From Streptomyces flavofungini (GTDB lineage Bacteria; Actinomycetota; Actinomycetes; Streptomycetales; Streptomycetaceae): a stretch of 64,000 bases of DNA. A program made the position numbers and the translations under genes. The DNA lies in the NCBI RefSeq assembly GCF_014650815.1, contig NZ_BMVR01000006.1, positions 487,912-551,911 of the forward strand, read 5' to 3'. The notes beneath the pieces are model-generated. The model was not told where the DNA came from, ran no database searches, and saw only the letters and a list, made by a program, of their open reading frames with translations. Below are positions 51,567 to 60,692 of the stretch, piece after piece. Positions within the stretch are counted from its first letter, which is position 1; each line of letters begins with the position of its first letter.

Positions 51567-52201
51567 CCGAAGATCTCTTCCTGCTGCGCGACGGTCTCGT
51601 GCGGATGCTGGAGGCATTCGACTTCGAGATCGCGGCGGCCGTAGAGACCGGGCCGGAGCTGACGAAGGCCCTGGCCGAGCTGGCGCCGGACGTCGCGGTC
51701 GTCGACGTCCGGCTGCCGCCGTCCCACACGGACGAGGGCCTGCAGTGCGCGCTCGCGGCCCGGCGGGCGCGGCCCGGCCTGCCGGTGCTCGTGCTGTCGC
51801 AGCACGTGGAGCAGTTGTACGCGCGCGAGCTGCTGGCCGACGGCAACGGCGGGGTCGGCTATCTCCTCAAGGACCGGGTCTTCGACGCGGAGCAGTTCGT
51901 CGACGCGGTGCGCCGGGTCGCGGCGGGCGGCACCGCGATGGACCCGACGGTCATCCAGCAGCTCCTGTCGCGGCGCGCCAGCGACCAGCCGCTCGGGGCG
52001 CTCACCCCGCGCGAGCGCGAGGTCCTTGAGCTGATGGCGCAGGGCCGCTCCAACGCCGCGATCGCGGGGCAGCTCGTGGTGACCGAGCGGGCCATCGCCA
52101 AACACACGTCCAATATTTTCGCGAAGCTCGACCTGCCGGTGTCGGACGACGACAACCGTCGTGTCCTCGCGGTTCTCGCCTATCTCGATCAAGGGCGTTG
52201 A
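51551..52201 (+). CDS. LuxR/NarL-type response regulator
   Basis: Response regulator of 216 residues. The receiver has LAEDLFLLRDGLVRMLEAFD with the acidic pair, the phosphorylated Asp in VAVVDVRLPP, and the Lys of YLLKDRVFDAE. The C-terminal HTH (LTPREREVLELMAQGRSNAA, AGQLVVTERAIAKHTSNIF) is of the LuxR type. The start is a TTG at 51551 with GGAGAT just upstream; no ATG or GTG exists in frame within the plausible region, and the gene overlaps the kinase by 16 bases, which suggests translational coupling. It would receive phosphate from the upstream kinase. Confidence 0.92.
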   Translation: MRVVLAEDLFLLRDGLVRMLEAFDFEIAAAVETGPELTKALAELAPDVAVVDVRLPPSHTDEGLQCALAARRARPGLPVLVLSQHVEQLYARELLADGNGGVGYLLKDRVFDAEQFVDAVRRVAAGGTAMDPTVIQQLLSRRASDQPLGALTPREREVLELMAQGRSNAAIAGQLVVTERAIAKHTSNIFAKLDLPVSDDDNRRVLAVLAYLDQGR

Positions 52202-52276
52202 TACGTACGGGAGTTCGCGCCGAGAATTTCCCGGCGAGGTTTGAACACGGCGGACCGCTGATGCGTACGTAGCCCC

Positions 52277-53809
52277 ATGGGACGCACCTCACGACGCACG
52301 TCACGAAAACGATCAAAACTGGCCGGGCGGGCGATCGCCGCGTCGGCGGCGCTCATCCTGGGCGGCGGCGGACTTGTCGCGGTGAATGTCTACGCGAACG
52401 CCGACGAGGGCGGGGGTCCGCCGCCGGAAAGCCAGGCCCAGGGCGCCGGGCAGCAGGCGACCACCATCAGCTGCCCCGACGTCGGCAATCAGCTCCCGGA
52501 GGTTCCCGAGGGCGCGCGCGCCGAGGTCGACCGCGAACTCGCCACGCTCGACAGCCAGATCACCGACGCGTACGCGCGCTTCGCCGAGGCCGAGGACAAG
52601 AATTCCGTACTCGGCCCGCTCGCGGAGCAGCGGCGCCCGACCATCGAGAACATCCGCTCGGCCATCGACCAGGACGGCCGGGCGCCGCAGAACCTTGACG
52701 GCATGGCGCCGTGCACCCTGCGCGCCGACGACGACGGCGGCCGCGGACAGCAGGGCGGTGACCAGGGCCAAGACGGCCAGGACCAGGGCGGCCAGAACCA
52801 GGGCGGCGACGGCGACCAAGGGCAGAACGGCGGTCAGGACCAGGGCCAGAACCAGGGGCAGGGTGACGGCCAAGGAGGCGACCAGGGCGGCGACCAGGGG
52901 CAGGGTCAGGGCCAGGCGGGCAACGGCCCCGAGGCCGGTGACTTCGTCGACATCAAGTCGGTCCGGCCCAATGTCCAAAAGCCCCGTAAACAGCGCGGCG
53001 CGTCACGCGGCACCTTCACCACGAATTGCGGCACGAACGAGAACGGAAAGTTCAATCCGGACAATGTCATCGTCGCGCCCGGCGTGAGCAATGGCGCTCA
53101 CCACATGCACGATTACGTCGGAAATCAGGAGACGGACGCCTTCTCCGGTGACGACGATCTCGCGAACGGTGATACCAGTTGCCGCAATCAGGGCGACAAG
53201 TCCACGTATTACTGGCCGGTCCTGCGGCTGCAGAACGGAAACAACGAGAACGACGCCGACGCGGACGGCGGCGGCCGGGACAAGAACGTCGGCGAGATCC
53301 AGACGCCGGACCAGGTCACGTTGAAGTTCGTCGGCAGTCCGGTGAGCAAGGTGACCGCGATGCCACGTTTCCTGCGCATCATCACCGGTGACGCCAAGGC
53401 GTTCACCAACGGTGACGCGAATGCCAACGCGTCCTGGAGCTGCACCGGATTCGAGAACCGGCAGCTGAAGGACAAGTATCCGATCTGCCCCCAGGGCAGC
53501 AAGGTCGTCCGGACGTTCAACTTCCAGAGCTGCTGGGACGGCCAGAACACCGACAGCGCCAACCACCGCACCCACGTCGCGTTCGCCGACCAGCGCAGCG
53601 GCCGCTGCCCGCAGGGCTTCCGCGCCATCCCGCAGCTCGTGCAGCGCATCGTGTACGACGTGCCGCCGGGCCCCGGCTTCGCGGTCGACTCCTTCCCCGA
53701 GCAGCTGCACAAGCCCATCACCGACCACGGCGACTTCATCAACGTGTTCGACGAGCGGCTGATGCAGCGCGTCGCCAAGTGCGTCAACGGCAACCGCCGC
53801 TGCACCTGA
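52277..53809 (+). CDS. Secreted DUF1996 protein with long Gln/Gly-rich linker
   Basis: Exported protein of 510 residues. An N-terminal signal or anchor (AIAASAALILGGGGLVAVNV, after RKRSKLAGR) precedes a coiled region, then about 70 residues of Gly/Gln/Asp repeats such as GQDGQDQGGQNQGGDGDQGQ. The C-terminal DUF1996 domain has TTNCGTNENGKFNPDNVIV, NGAHHMHDYVGNQETDAFS, a YWPVLR segment, FLRIITGDAKAF and the CPQGF-type Cys motifs. DUF1996 is common in fungi and actinobacteria and its role is unknown; the His-rich HHMHDYVG suggests metal binding. The ATG gives MGRTSRRTSRKRSK. Confidence 0.85.
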   Translation: MGRTSRRTSRKRSKLAGRAIAASAALILGGGGLVAVNVYANADEGGGPPPESQAQGAGQQATTISCPDVGNQLPEVPEGARAEVDRELATLDSQITDAYARFAEAEDKNSVLGPLAEQRRPTIENIRSAIDQDGRAPQNLDGMAPCTLRADDDGGRGQQGGDQGQDGQDQGGQNQGGDGDQGQNGGQDQGQNQGQGDGQGGDQGGDQGQGQGQAGNGPEAGDFVDIKSVRPNVQKPRKQRGASRGTFTTNCGTNENGKFNPDNVIVAPGVSNGAHHMHDYVGNQETDAFSGDDDLANGDTSCRNQGDKSTYYWPVLRLQNGNNENDADADGGGRDKNVGEIQTPDQVTLKFVGSPVSKVTAMPRFLRIITGDAKAFTNGDANANASWSCTGFENRQLKDKYPICPQGSKVVRTFNFQSCWDGQNTDSANHRTHVAFADQRSGRCPQGFRAIPQLVQRIVYDVPPGPGFAVDSFPEQLHKPITDHGDFINVFDERLMQRVAKCVNGNRRCT

Positions 53810-53926
53810 CACCACCAGCTCCCCCCCCAGACTGCTGCGCGGTCGGCCCGCGCGGTGACGGTGGAAAGCGCCCCACGTGCCCAGGGCGCCTTCTGAAGGG
53901 GGCCTCGCTCCCCCCACCACCCTCCC

Positions 53927-54358
53927 TCACGGCGAGTGGTGCGAGGCCCGTTCCACCGTCCCGCCGAGCCGGCCGCGCAGCGCTCCGACCACGGCCGGGT
54001 CCCCGACGGCGACCCACTTCCTGCCGACGAGGTAGGTACCGCCGTAGTCCTTGGCCGCGTTCAGCCAGTCGCGCTCGCCCCGGTCGGTGGCGAAGGTCGC
54101 GAGGACGAAACGGCCGTCCTCGTTCTGGCACTTGGCCTGGCGCAGCTCGTCGGCGTTCGTCTGGAGGTCGGGCGCGCACTCGGCCTTCGCCGCCAACTGC
54201 TCCAGGGTTCCGGTCGCCGTCCGCGGCGCCGCATCCGCCGCCCGGGCCGCGCCGTCGCCGCCGGAGCCGCCACCGGAGCCCGCGGCGAGACCTCCCGCGA
54301 TCACCAGGCCGAGCGTCGTGGCCGAAAGCGCTCCCGCCGCCCACACCATCTTCCTCAT
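53927..54358 (-). CDS. Small secreted or membrane-anchored protein of unknown function
   Basis: Protein of 143 residues. MRKMVWAAGALSATTLGLVI continues as AGGLAAG, a signal or anchor, then a GGGSGGDG linker and a globular part with KAECAPDLQTNADELRQAKC, FVLATFATDRGERDWLNAAK and TYLVGRKWVAVGDPAVVGAL. Two cysteines may form a disulfide. No family is recognised. The ATG follows AGGAGGAAGAG, a strong ribosome site. It is convergent with the DUF1996 gene and divergent from the GH89 gene. Confidence 0.7.
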   Translation of the reverse strand: MRKMVWAAGALSATTLGLVIAGGLAAGSGGGSGGDGAARAADAAPRTATGTLEQLAAKAECAPDLQTNADELRQAKCQNEDGRFVLATFATDRGERDWLNAAKDYGGTYLVGRKWVAVGDPAVVGALRGRLGGTVERASHHSP

Positions 54359-54471
54359 CTCTTCCTCCTGTCCCGTCCGGCGATGCGAACTCGCCTTCTC
54401 CGTAAGCACCGTTGAGCGCTGAAGGCCGCCCGGATACCGTGCGCCGCAGTCATCGACGCAGGGGGGTACAC

Positions 54472-57400
54472 ATGTCCGGACCGTCGCGACGCTCCATGCT
54501 CGGCACCGCCGGTGCCATCGGCCTGACGGGGCTCGGAGGCCTGGGGACCGCCATCGGCACCCCGGCTCCGGCCCGCGCGGCCGAGGGGCCCGCCGAGGGC
54601 CCCGCCCTCGATACGGATTCCGCGCGCTCCGTGCTCAATCGGCAACTCCCGCACCACGCTGATCAATTCAGACTGAGACTCGTGCCCGCCCAGGGCGGCC
54701 GCGACCGCTTCCGGGTCACCGGCTCCACGGGCCGCATCGAGGTCTCGGGCACCACGCCCGCCGTGCTGCTCACCGGCGTCCACTGGTACCTGAAGTACGT
54801 GTGCGGCGCCCACATCGCCTGGAACGGCGGCCAGCTCGACCTGCCCCGCCGCCTGCCCGCACCGGCCCGCCCGCTGACCCGCGCCACCGCGCTCCGCCAC
54901 CGCTTCGCCCTCAACGACACCAACGACGGCTACACCGCCCCGTACGCCGACTGGCCGTACTGGGAGCGCATGATCGACGTCCTCGCGCTGCACGGCTGCA
55001 ACGAAGTGCTGACCATCGCGGGCACCGAGGCCGTCTACCACCGGGTCCTGAAGGACTTCCACTACACCGACGCCGAGTCCCGCGCCTGGCTGCCCGCGCC
55101 CTCGCACCAGCCGTGGTGGCTGCTGCAGAACCTGTCCGGGTACGGCGGCCCGCTCTCCCCCGAGCTCATCCAGCGCCGCGTGGACCTGGGCCGGAAGATC
55201 GTCGACCGGCTGCGCGAACTCGGCATGGCGCCGGTGCTCCCCGGCTACTACGGGCACGTCCCGGACGAGTTCGTGGCCCGCAACGGCGGTGACGCGCGCG
55301 TCGTGCCGCAGGGCACCTGGCACGGCTTCGACCGGCCCGACTGGCTCGACCCGCGCACCGACACCTTCGCGCGGGTCGCCGCGTCCTTCTACCGCCATCA
55401 GCGCGAACTCTTCGGCGCCGCCGCCCACTTCAAGATGGACCTGCTGCACGAGGGCGGCACCGCGGGCGACGTACCCGTGCCGGCCGCCGCCAAGGGCGTG
55501 GAGGCGGCCCTGCGCCAGGCCCATCCCGGCGCGACCTGGGTGATCCTCGGCTGGCAGGAGAACCCGCTGCCCGCGCTCCTCGACGCCATCGACCGCCAGA
55601 AGATGCTGATCGTCGACGGCGTCTCCGACCGCTACCAGCGCGTCTCCGACCGTGAGAAGGACTGGGGCGGTACGCCCTACGCCTTCGGTTCGATCCCGAA
55701 CTTCGGCGGCCGCTCCACCATCGGCGCCCGTACGCACCTGTGGCAGGAGCGATTCTTCGCCTGGCGCGACAAGCCGGACAGCGCGCTCGCGGGCACCGCG
55801 TACATGCCGGAGGCCACCGACCGCGACCCCGCCGCCTTCGAGCTGTTCTCCGAACTCGCCTGGATGGACGACGAGGTGGACCGCGCCGACTGGTTCTCCG
55901 GGTACGCCGACTTCCGCTACGGCGGCCGCGACCGGCACGCCCGCGCCGCCTGGCGGGCCCTGCACGACACCGCGTACCAGCACCGGGCCGTCGAACGCAG
56001 CGACCCGCACGACTCGCTGTTCGCCGCCCGCCCCGACCTCGCCGCGAACCGCGCCGCCGAGTACGCGCCGCGCGCCCTCACCTACGACCCCGGCCGCTTC
56101 GACGCGGCCCTCGCGGGCCTCCTCGGCGTCGCGGGCGGACTGCGCCGCAGCGCCGCCTACAAGCACGACCTCGTCGACGTCGCCCGGCAGGCCCTCGCCC
56201 ACCGCAGCCGCCAGCTCCTGCCCCAGCTCAGGACCGCGTACGCCCGCAAGGACCAGGACACCTTCCGCGCCCTGTCCCACCTGTGGCTGCGCCTCATGCG
56301 GCTCTCCGACGACGTCACCGGTACGCACCCGGCGTTCCTGCTCGGCCCCTGGATCGAGGACGCCCGGCGGCTCGCCGCCAACGACACGGAGCGCGCCGAG
56401 TTCGAGCGCACCGCGAAGGTCCTCATCACCGTGTGGGGCGACCGGCCCACCTCCGACCCCGGCAACCTCCACGACTACGGCAACCGCGAATGGCACGGCC
56501 TCACCGGGGACTTCTATCTGCCGCGCTGGCAGAAGTGGCTCGACGAACTCGCCGACGCGCTCGCCGCCGGGCGCGCGCCCACGCCCGTCGACTGGTACGG
56601 CGCCGTGGAGGAGCCCTGGACCCGGGCCCGCAAGGACTACCCCCTGCGGCCCGTCGCCGACCCCCACCGCACCGCCGCCCGCGTCCACGACACCCTCGCC
56701 CGCGCCCCTTACCAGGGCACCCTCGACGTCACCGCCGAGCCGCCCTCCTTCCCGCCCGGCGGGCACGCGCGCGTCGCCGCCCTCTTCCGCAACGTCAACG
56801 GCCTGCGCGCCACCGGCCGCGTCGACTTCACCCTCACCGGCCTCGACGCCGAGCCCGACGGGCCGACGTCCCTGCCCCGGGTGCCCGCCGGGGGCACCGG
56901 CACCGTCGTCTGGCGCGCGAGCGCCCCCGACGTGCCCCTCGACCGGCCGCTGCGGCCCCTGCCCTACACCCTCACCGCCCGCTACGGGCCGCAGGGCGAG
57001 AAGCGCGTGCCCGCCGTCCACGAAGGGACCCTCTTCGTCGCCGGGCCCCTCAGCCCGGGCTGGGAGACCTACACCAACAGCGGGGCCGTCTTCGGGGAGC
57101 TCGACGGGCGGTACGCCATCGACGGGGGCGGGGCCGATCTGTGGCGGGGCACCGCCGAGTTCGGCACCCTCTTCCGGCCCGGGGGCCTTCGCGACGGGGT
57201 GTCCGTCACCGTCCGCGTCGACTCCCAGGCCGTCACCGGGCCCTGGGCCCGCGCCGGCATCATCGCCCGCAACTCCCTCCCCACCCCCGGCTCCCCCGGC
57301 TTCCTCAACCTCGCCGTCACCCCCGCCAACGGCGTCGTCCTCTCCTACGACACCACCGGCGACGGCACCCTCGACACCTACCAGCGCGTCACCGGCGTCA

Positions 57401-57609
57401 AGGCCCCCGTCCTCCTCCGGCTGTCCCGGACCGGAGGGACCTTCACCGGGGCCCTCTCCACCGACTCCGGCGCCACCTGGCGCACCGTCGCCACGGTCCC
57501 CGTCCCCGGGGTGGGCTCCGCCCAGGACGTGGGGATGTTCATGACGGCGACGCATGGCGGGGCGGGGGGCCGGGGCACGACGGAATTCAGCGCCTGGCAG
57601 CTGCCCTGA
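54472..57609 (+). CDS. Secreted alpha-N-acetylglucosaminidase (GH89)
   Basis: Large exported glycosidase of 1045 residues. It begins MSGPSRRSMLGTAGAIGLTG, with a twin-arginine-type signal. The family N-terminal domain is followed by the TIM-barrel part with FALNDTNDGYTAPYADWPYW, FKMDLLHEGGTAGD (one acidic catalytic position), LGWQENPLPALLDAID and FGSIPNFGGRSTIGARTHLW. This matches NAGLU/GH89 enzymes that release terminal alpha-GlcNAc from glycoproteins or glycosaminoglycans. The C-terminal about 350 residues are extra: a beta-rich region and a LamG-like or CBM-like module ending in a DSGATWRTVATV segment. The ATG at 54472 follows GGGGGGTAC. It complements the GH20 enzyme at 19 kb. Confidence 0.9.
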   Translation: MSGPSRRSMLGTAGAIGLTGLGGLGTAIGTPAPARAAEGPAEGPALDTDSARSVLNRQLPHHADQFRLRLVPAQGGRDRFRVTGSTGRIEVSGTTPAVLLTGVHWYLKYVCGAHIAWNGGQLDLPRRLPAPARPLTRATALRHRFALNDTNDGYTAPYADWPYWERMIDVLALHGCNEVLTIAGTEAVYHRVLKDFHYTDAESRAWLPAPSHQPWWLLQNLSGYGGPLSPELIQRRVDLGRKIVDRLRELGMAPVLPGYYGHVPDEFVARNGGDARVVPQGTWHGFDRPDWLDPRTDTFARVAASFYRHQRELFGAAAHFKMDLLHEGGTAGDVPVPAAAKGVEAALRQAHPGATWVILGWQENPLPALLDAIDRQKMLIVDGVSDRYQRVSDREKDWGGTPYAFGSIPNFGGRSTIGARTHLWQERFFAWRDKPDSALAGTAYMPEATDRDPAAFELFSELAWMDDEVDRADWFSGYADFRYGGRDRHARAAWRALHDTAYQHRAVERSDPHDSLFAARPDLAANRAAEYAPRALTYDPGRFDAALAGLLGVAGGLRRSAAYKHDLVDVARQALAHRSRQLLPQLRTAYARKDQDTFRALSHLWLRLMRLSDDVTGTHPAFLLGPWIEDARRLAANDTERAEFERTAKVLITVWGDRPTSDPGNLHDYGNREWHGLTGDFYLPRWQKWLDELADALAAGRAPTPVDWYGAVEEPWTRARKDYPLRPVADPHRTAARVHDTLARAPYQGTLDVTAEPPSFPPGGHARVAALFRNVNGLRATGRVDFTLTGLDAEPDGPTSLPRVPAGGTGTVVWRASAPDVPLDRPLRPLPYTLTARYGPQGEKRVPAVHEGTLFVAGPLSPGWETYTNSGAVFGELDGRYAIDGGGADLWRGTAEFGTLFRPGGLRDGVSVTVRVDSQAVTGPWARAGIIARNSLPTPGSPGFLNLAVTPANGVVLSYDTTGDGTLDTYQRVTGVKAPVLLRLSRTGGTFTGALSTDSGATWRTVATVPVPGVGSAQDVGMFMTATHGGAGGRGTTEFSAWQLP

Positions 57610-57711
57610 CCCTCGCGGGGCGCCCCGGTCCCGCCCCTTCTCCGATCCCGGGGCTCTGCCCCTGGACCCCGGGGGTGGGTGTCCCCTTCGGGTGGGACGG
57701 GGCGCCGCCGA

Positions 57712-57956
57712 ATCGGCGCTTCGCGCCTCGTCCTCAAACGCCGGACGGGCTGAGAACTTCCCCGGGGCGGGCCGGAGCAGCGGCTGCGGGTGAGGCGGAG
57801 CCGTGGTGCGGGGTGAGGTGTTCGGGGCTGATGATGCCGGGCTGTCGGGCTGAGGGTGCGAGTTCGGGCGGGTGGGTGGGAGAGAGCCCGTCGTGGGGGT
57901 CCCCCTGCTCCTTGAGAGCTCGGGGGGAGATTGAGGACGAGGCGCGGAGCGCCGAT
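57712..57956. repeat. Inverted repeat pair with a dispersed palindrome copy between
   Basis: A 26-base arm beginning ATCGGCGCTTCGCGCCTCGT (57712-57737) recurs in inverted orientation at 57931-57956 with one mismatch, about 190 bases apart. A copy of the small dispersed palindrome (CCCCTGCTC ... GAGAGCTCGGGG, 57899-57930) sits just before the second arm. The text CTCAAACGCCGGACGGGCTG beside the first arm is a sequence I recall as frequent in Streptomyces. The 420-base gap 57610-58029 holds no gene. Confidence 0.75.
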
Positions 57957-58029
57957 ACGGGGGTGCCCCCGGCCCGGCCGCACGGGAAAATGAGCTGCTC
58001 AGGGAAAGGCGTCGTGCCAGGGTGTGGCG

Positions 58030-58527
58030 ATGGACGCAGACTGGGAGAAGCGCATGTCCGCCGCGTGGGGCGAGTTCGACGCGTACGGGGAGGAGCGGGC
58101 CGGGGAGTTCAGGGAGCGGATCGACGAGCTGGTCCGGGAGCTGCCGCGGGACAGCGCCGTGGCCCCGTTCGAACGGGCCTGCGCCTTCGACTCGACCGGC
58201 CACTCGGACAAGGCGGTCCCTCTGTACCAGGAGGCCCTGACCCGCGGCATCGACGGCTACCGCAGACGCCGCACAGTGATCCAACTGGCCAGCTCCCTGC
58301 GGAACACGGGCCGCGTGGAAGAGGGCATCGCCCTGCTCACCCCGGAACTGAACGCGGAGCACGACGAGTTGGACGACGCCGTGCGCGCAACCCTGGCCCT
58401 GTGCCTGATCGACGCGGACCGGGGCCGGGAAGCCGTCTCCCTGGCGGTGGGCGCCCTGGCCCGCCATCTCCCGCGCTACCAGCGTTCGATGGCGAACTAC
58501 GCACGCCTCCTGACCGACCCCGGGTAG
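58030..58527 (+). CDS. TPR-like helical protein
   Basis: Cytosolic protein of 165 residues. It begins MDADWEKRMSAAWGEFDAYG, and the middle shows tetratricopeptide-type pairs (RELPRDSAVAPFERACAFDS, HSDKAVPLYQEALTRGIDGY, RRTVIQLASSLRNTGRVEEG, IALLTPELNAEHDELDDAVR). I read this as a small TPR domain protein; it lacks any catalytic motif. A GTG two codons upstream (58024) is possible. It precedes a sigma-like membrane-anchored gene by 77 bases on the same strand and may be co-transcribed with it. Confidence 0.75.
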   Translation: MDADWEKRMSAAWGEFDAYGEERAGEFRERIDELVRELPRDSAVAPFERACAFDSTGHSDKAVPLYQEALTRGIDGYRRRRTVIQLASSLRNTGRVEEGIALLTPELNAEHDELDDAVRATLALCLIDADRGREAVSLAVGALARHLPRYQRSMANYARLLTDPG

Positions 58528-58604
58528 CCCCCCGTGCTCCCGTCAAGGGCCCCGCGCCGACCAGCGTGAAGTGACCGCCGGACGATTCGCTCGTTCTGCT
58601 GAAC

Positions 58605-60560
58605 GTGTCGTCATCGCAGTCCACGAAAGCCGCCTCCCCGAGCGGCTCCGCATCACCCGTCGTCGACGTGGAGCAGGCCGAGGCCGCCCTCGTCGAGCAC
58701 TACCCGCGCCTGGTCCGCCTGGCCTACCTGGTGCTGCCCCCGGCCCTCGGCCGCAACCGCCGCGTCCTGACCGCGCACGCCCTGGTCCAGCGCGCCCTCC
58801 CCCGCGGCCGCGCCAGCGCCCCGCCGGTCCCCGACCAGCGCAGGCAGGCGGGCCGGGGCACCGACCCCGGCTACGCCTACGTTCGCTGCCAGGTGCTGCG
58901 CGCGGCGCTGGACGCCGGGCTGCCGCTGAAGCGGCGGGCCTGGCCCAAGCGGGCCCAACTGCCGCCGCTGCTGCCGCAGGTGTGGGGCCTCAGGCTGTTC
59001 CCGCGCTCCGGCGGCGCCGACGAACTCGCCCTGGACCAGCACCTCGCCGCCCTGTCCGGGCCCGCCCGCGCCGCGTACGTCCTGCGCGGCCTCGAACGGC
59101 TCACGGACGACGAGACGCGGCGGATCCTCGACGCGGTCGGCGTCGACACCGACGCCGACTCCGAGGAGGCCGACGGCATCGCCGCCGCGCTCGCCGAGGT
59201 CGGCGCCGAGGGGCCGCCCGGCGGCCGGGCGCCCGCCGCGCTGCTGGAGTCACCCGAGTTCGACCCGTGCTCCCTGCAGGCCCGGCCCACCGACCTGATG
59301 CGCCGCCGCCAGCACCTGAAGGCCGCCGCCGTCGCGGCCGTCGCCGCCCTCGTGTGCGGGGCGCTGCTCGGCATGCCCGGCGACGGCTGGGGCCCGGACG
59401 GCGCCGCCGCGCCGCCGTACGCGAAGAACCCCGCCGCCGAGGCCGCCCTCGACCCCGGGCGGCTCACCCGGGCCGCCCCCGCCGCCTGGAAGCAGTCCGC
59501 GCGCACCGACTTCTCCGTGTGGCCCGCCCGCGGTGAACTCATCGACGACAAGGCGCTGTTGCGGCGCGCCCTCGCCGTCTGGGCGCGGCCCGGCGAGACC
59601 GTGCAGGTGTCCGCGACGCCCGGCACCGCGTCGGGGGCGCCGCCCGGACCCGCGCAACTCCTGTTCGCGGGGCCCGTCGACGGGGCGCGCGTCGTGCTCC
59701 TGTACGACGGGCTGCGTGTCGTGCGGTACGCCGAGCCGCAGGACGGGACCGGCGGCGCCGCGCTCGACTTCGCCCGCGTCGACGGCGCGGACGCCGGTGA
59801 CTCCGGGGCCGTCGTCGTCGGCCGCGCCGACGGCAACGTCCGCTATCTGACGGCGCCCTGGGTGCGTACCGCCGTCGTACGCGACCTGCTGAAGCCCGAC
59901 GCCTCCGCCACCGCGCTGCGGCGCTCGCCCGACGGCGTCACCGACCCCTTCGCCAGCCCTGCCCTCGCCCGCGAGTGCCGGTCCTGGAACGCCCTGCAGC
60001 TCCGCGACCACACCGGGGCCTCGCGGCTCGCCACCGACCTCGGCGAGCTGACGCCCGCCCACCTCACCGCCGGGCGGCCCGACGCGCCCCGCGAGGCCGC
60101 GCCCGACGACTGGGCGCGGACCGCGTGTTCCCTCGCCGCCGCCCGGTCGCACGGGGTGCGGACCGTGAACTCCTGGCAGTACGCCCGGCAGGCGATGCCC
60201 GACGGGAGCGGCGGTGCGGCTTGGGTGTGCACCCGGGCCGAGACGTGGCGTGGCGGCGGCGGGCGGGTGCTCGCCCAGTTCCTCGCGCCCGGGGCGGCGG
60301 CCGGAGCCGTTGCCGCCAAGGCCGAAGGGGGGCCCGCCTGCGGGGTACGGGAGCCCCGGGTGCTGGCCGGGGTGGTGTGGAAGTCCCCGGCCGGGGGCTG
60401 GTACCTGCTGGCCGCGGGCAGCAAGGACGTGTCCTCGGTGGCGGTGTCCGGCGGCGAGCGCGCCGCCGGCAACACCCTCACCGCACGCACCCGCGAGGGC
60501 ACCCGCCCCACGGTGACGGGCTCCCTCCGGGACGGCACCAAGCTGTCGACGCTGCGCTGA
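58605..60560 (+). CDS. Sigma-factor-like protein with transmembrane anchor and extracellular domain
   Basis: Protein of 651 residues. Residues about 20-65 (VEQAEAALVEHYPRLVRLAY, then RRVLTAHALVQRAL) resemble ECF sigma region 2, and about 150-180 (LSGPARAAYVLRGLERLTDD, ETRRIL) resembles region 4. A single hydrophobic helix, LKAAAVAAVAALVCGALLGM, lies near residue 240. About 380 residues follow on the other side of the membrane, with segments such as VVLLYDGLRVVRYAEPQDG and CSLAAARSHGVRTVNSWQYA. I do not recognise the outer domain. Whether the sigma-like half binds RNA polymerase is unknown; key residues are degenerate. The start is a GTG without a strong ribosome site. Confidence 0.65.
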   Translation: MSSSQSTKAASPSGSASPVVDVEQAEAALVEHYPRLVRLAYLVLPPALGRNRRVLTAHALVQRALPRGRASAPPVPDQRRQAGRGTDPGYAYVRCQVLRAALDAGLPLKRRAWPKRAQLPPLLPQVWGLRLFPRSGGADELALDQHLAALSGPARAAYVLRGLERLTDDETRRILDAVGVDTDADSEEADGIAAALAEVGAEGPPGGRAPAALLESPEFDPCSLQARPTDLMRRRQHLKAAAVAAVAALVCGALLGMPGDGWGPDGAAAPPYAKNPAAEAALDPGRLTRAAPAAWKQSARTDFSVWPARGELIDDKALLRRALAVWARPGETVQVSATPGTASGAPPGPAQLLFAGPVDGARVVLLYDGLRVVRYAEPQDGTGGAALDFARVDGADAGDSGAVVVGRADGNVRYLTAPWVRTAVVRDLLKPDASATALRRSPDGVTDPFASPALARECRSWNALQLRDHTGASRLATDLGELTPAHLTAGRPDAPREAAPDDWARTACSLAAARSHGVRTVNSWQYARQAMPDGSGGAAWVCTRAETWRGGGGRVLAQFLAPGAAAGAVAAKAEGGPACGVREPRVLAGVVWKSPAGGWYLLAAGSKDVSSVAVSGGERAAGNTLTARTREGTRPTVTGSLRDGTKLSTLR

Positions 60561-60571
60561 GCCCTCCCCGG

Positions 60572-60630
60572 CCCCCGCCCCTTTCCGGAACCAGAGGCGC
60601 CGCACCCCTGGTTCCGGGAAGGGGCGGGGG
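60572..60630 (+). terminator. 23-bp hairpin terminator
   Basis: CCCCCGCCCCTTTCCGGAACCAG (23 bases; first 20: CCCCCGCCCCTTTCCGGAAC) pairs with its complement, with one G-U pair, around a 13-base loop. It lies 12 bases after the stop of the sigma-like gene. Confidence 0.88.
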
Positions 60631-60692
60631 TCGCGGAATTAGCCGCCGCACACACCTGTACCCACCGCGCTACCCACCAGTACATTGACGCC

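Noticed and set aside
54355..58467. A very long open frame on the minus strand opposite the GH89 gene
   Set aside because: It is the antisense shadow of a GC-rich gene with strong third-position bias. Its translation is low-complexity Gly/Ala/Val/Arg and resembles no protein.
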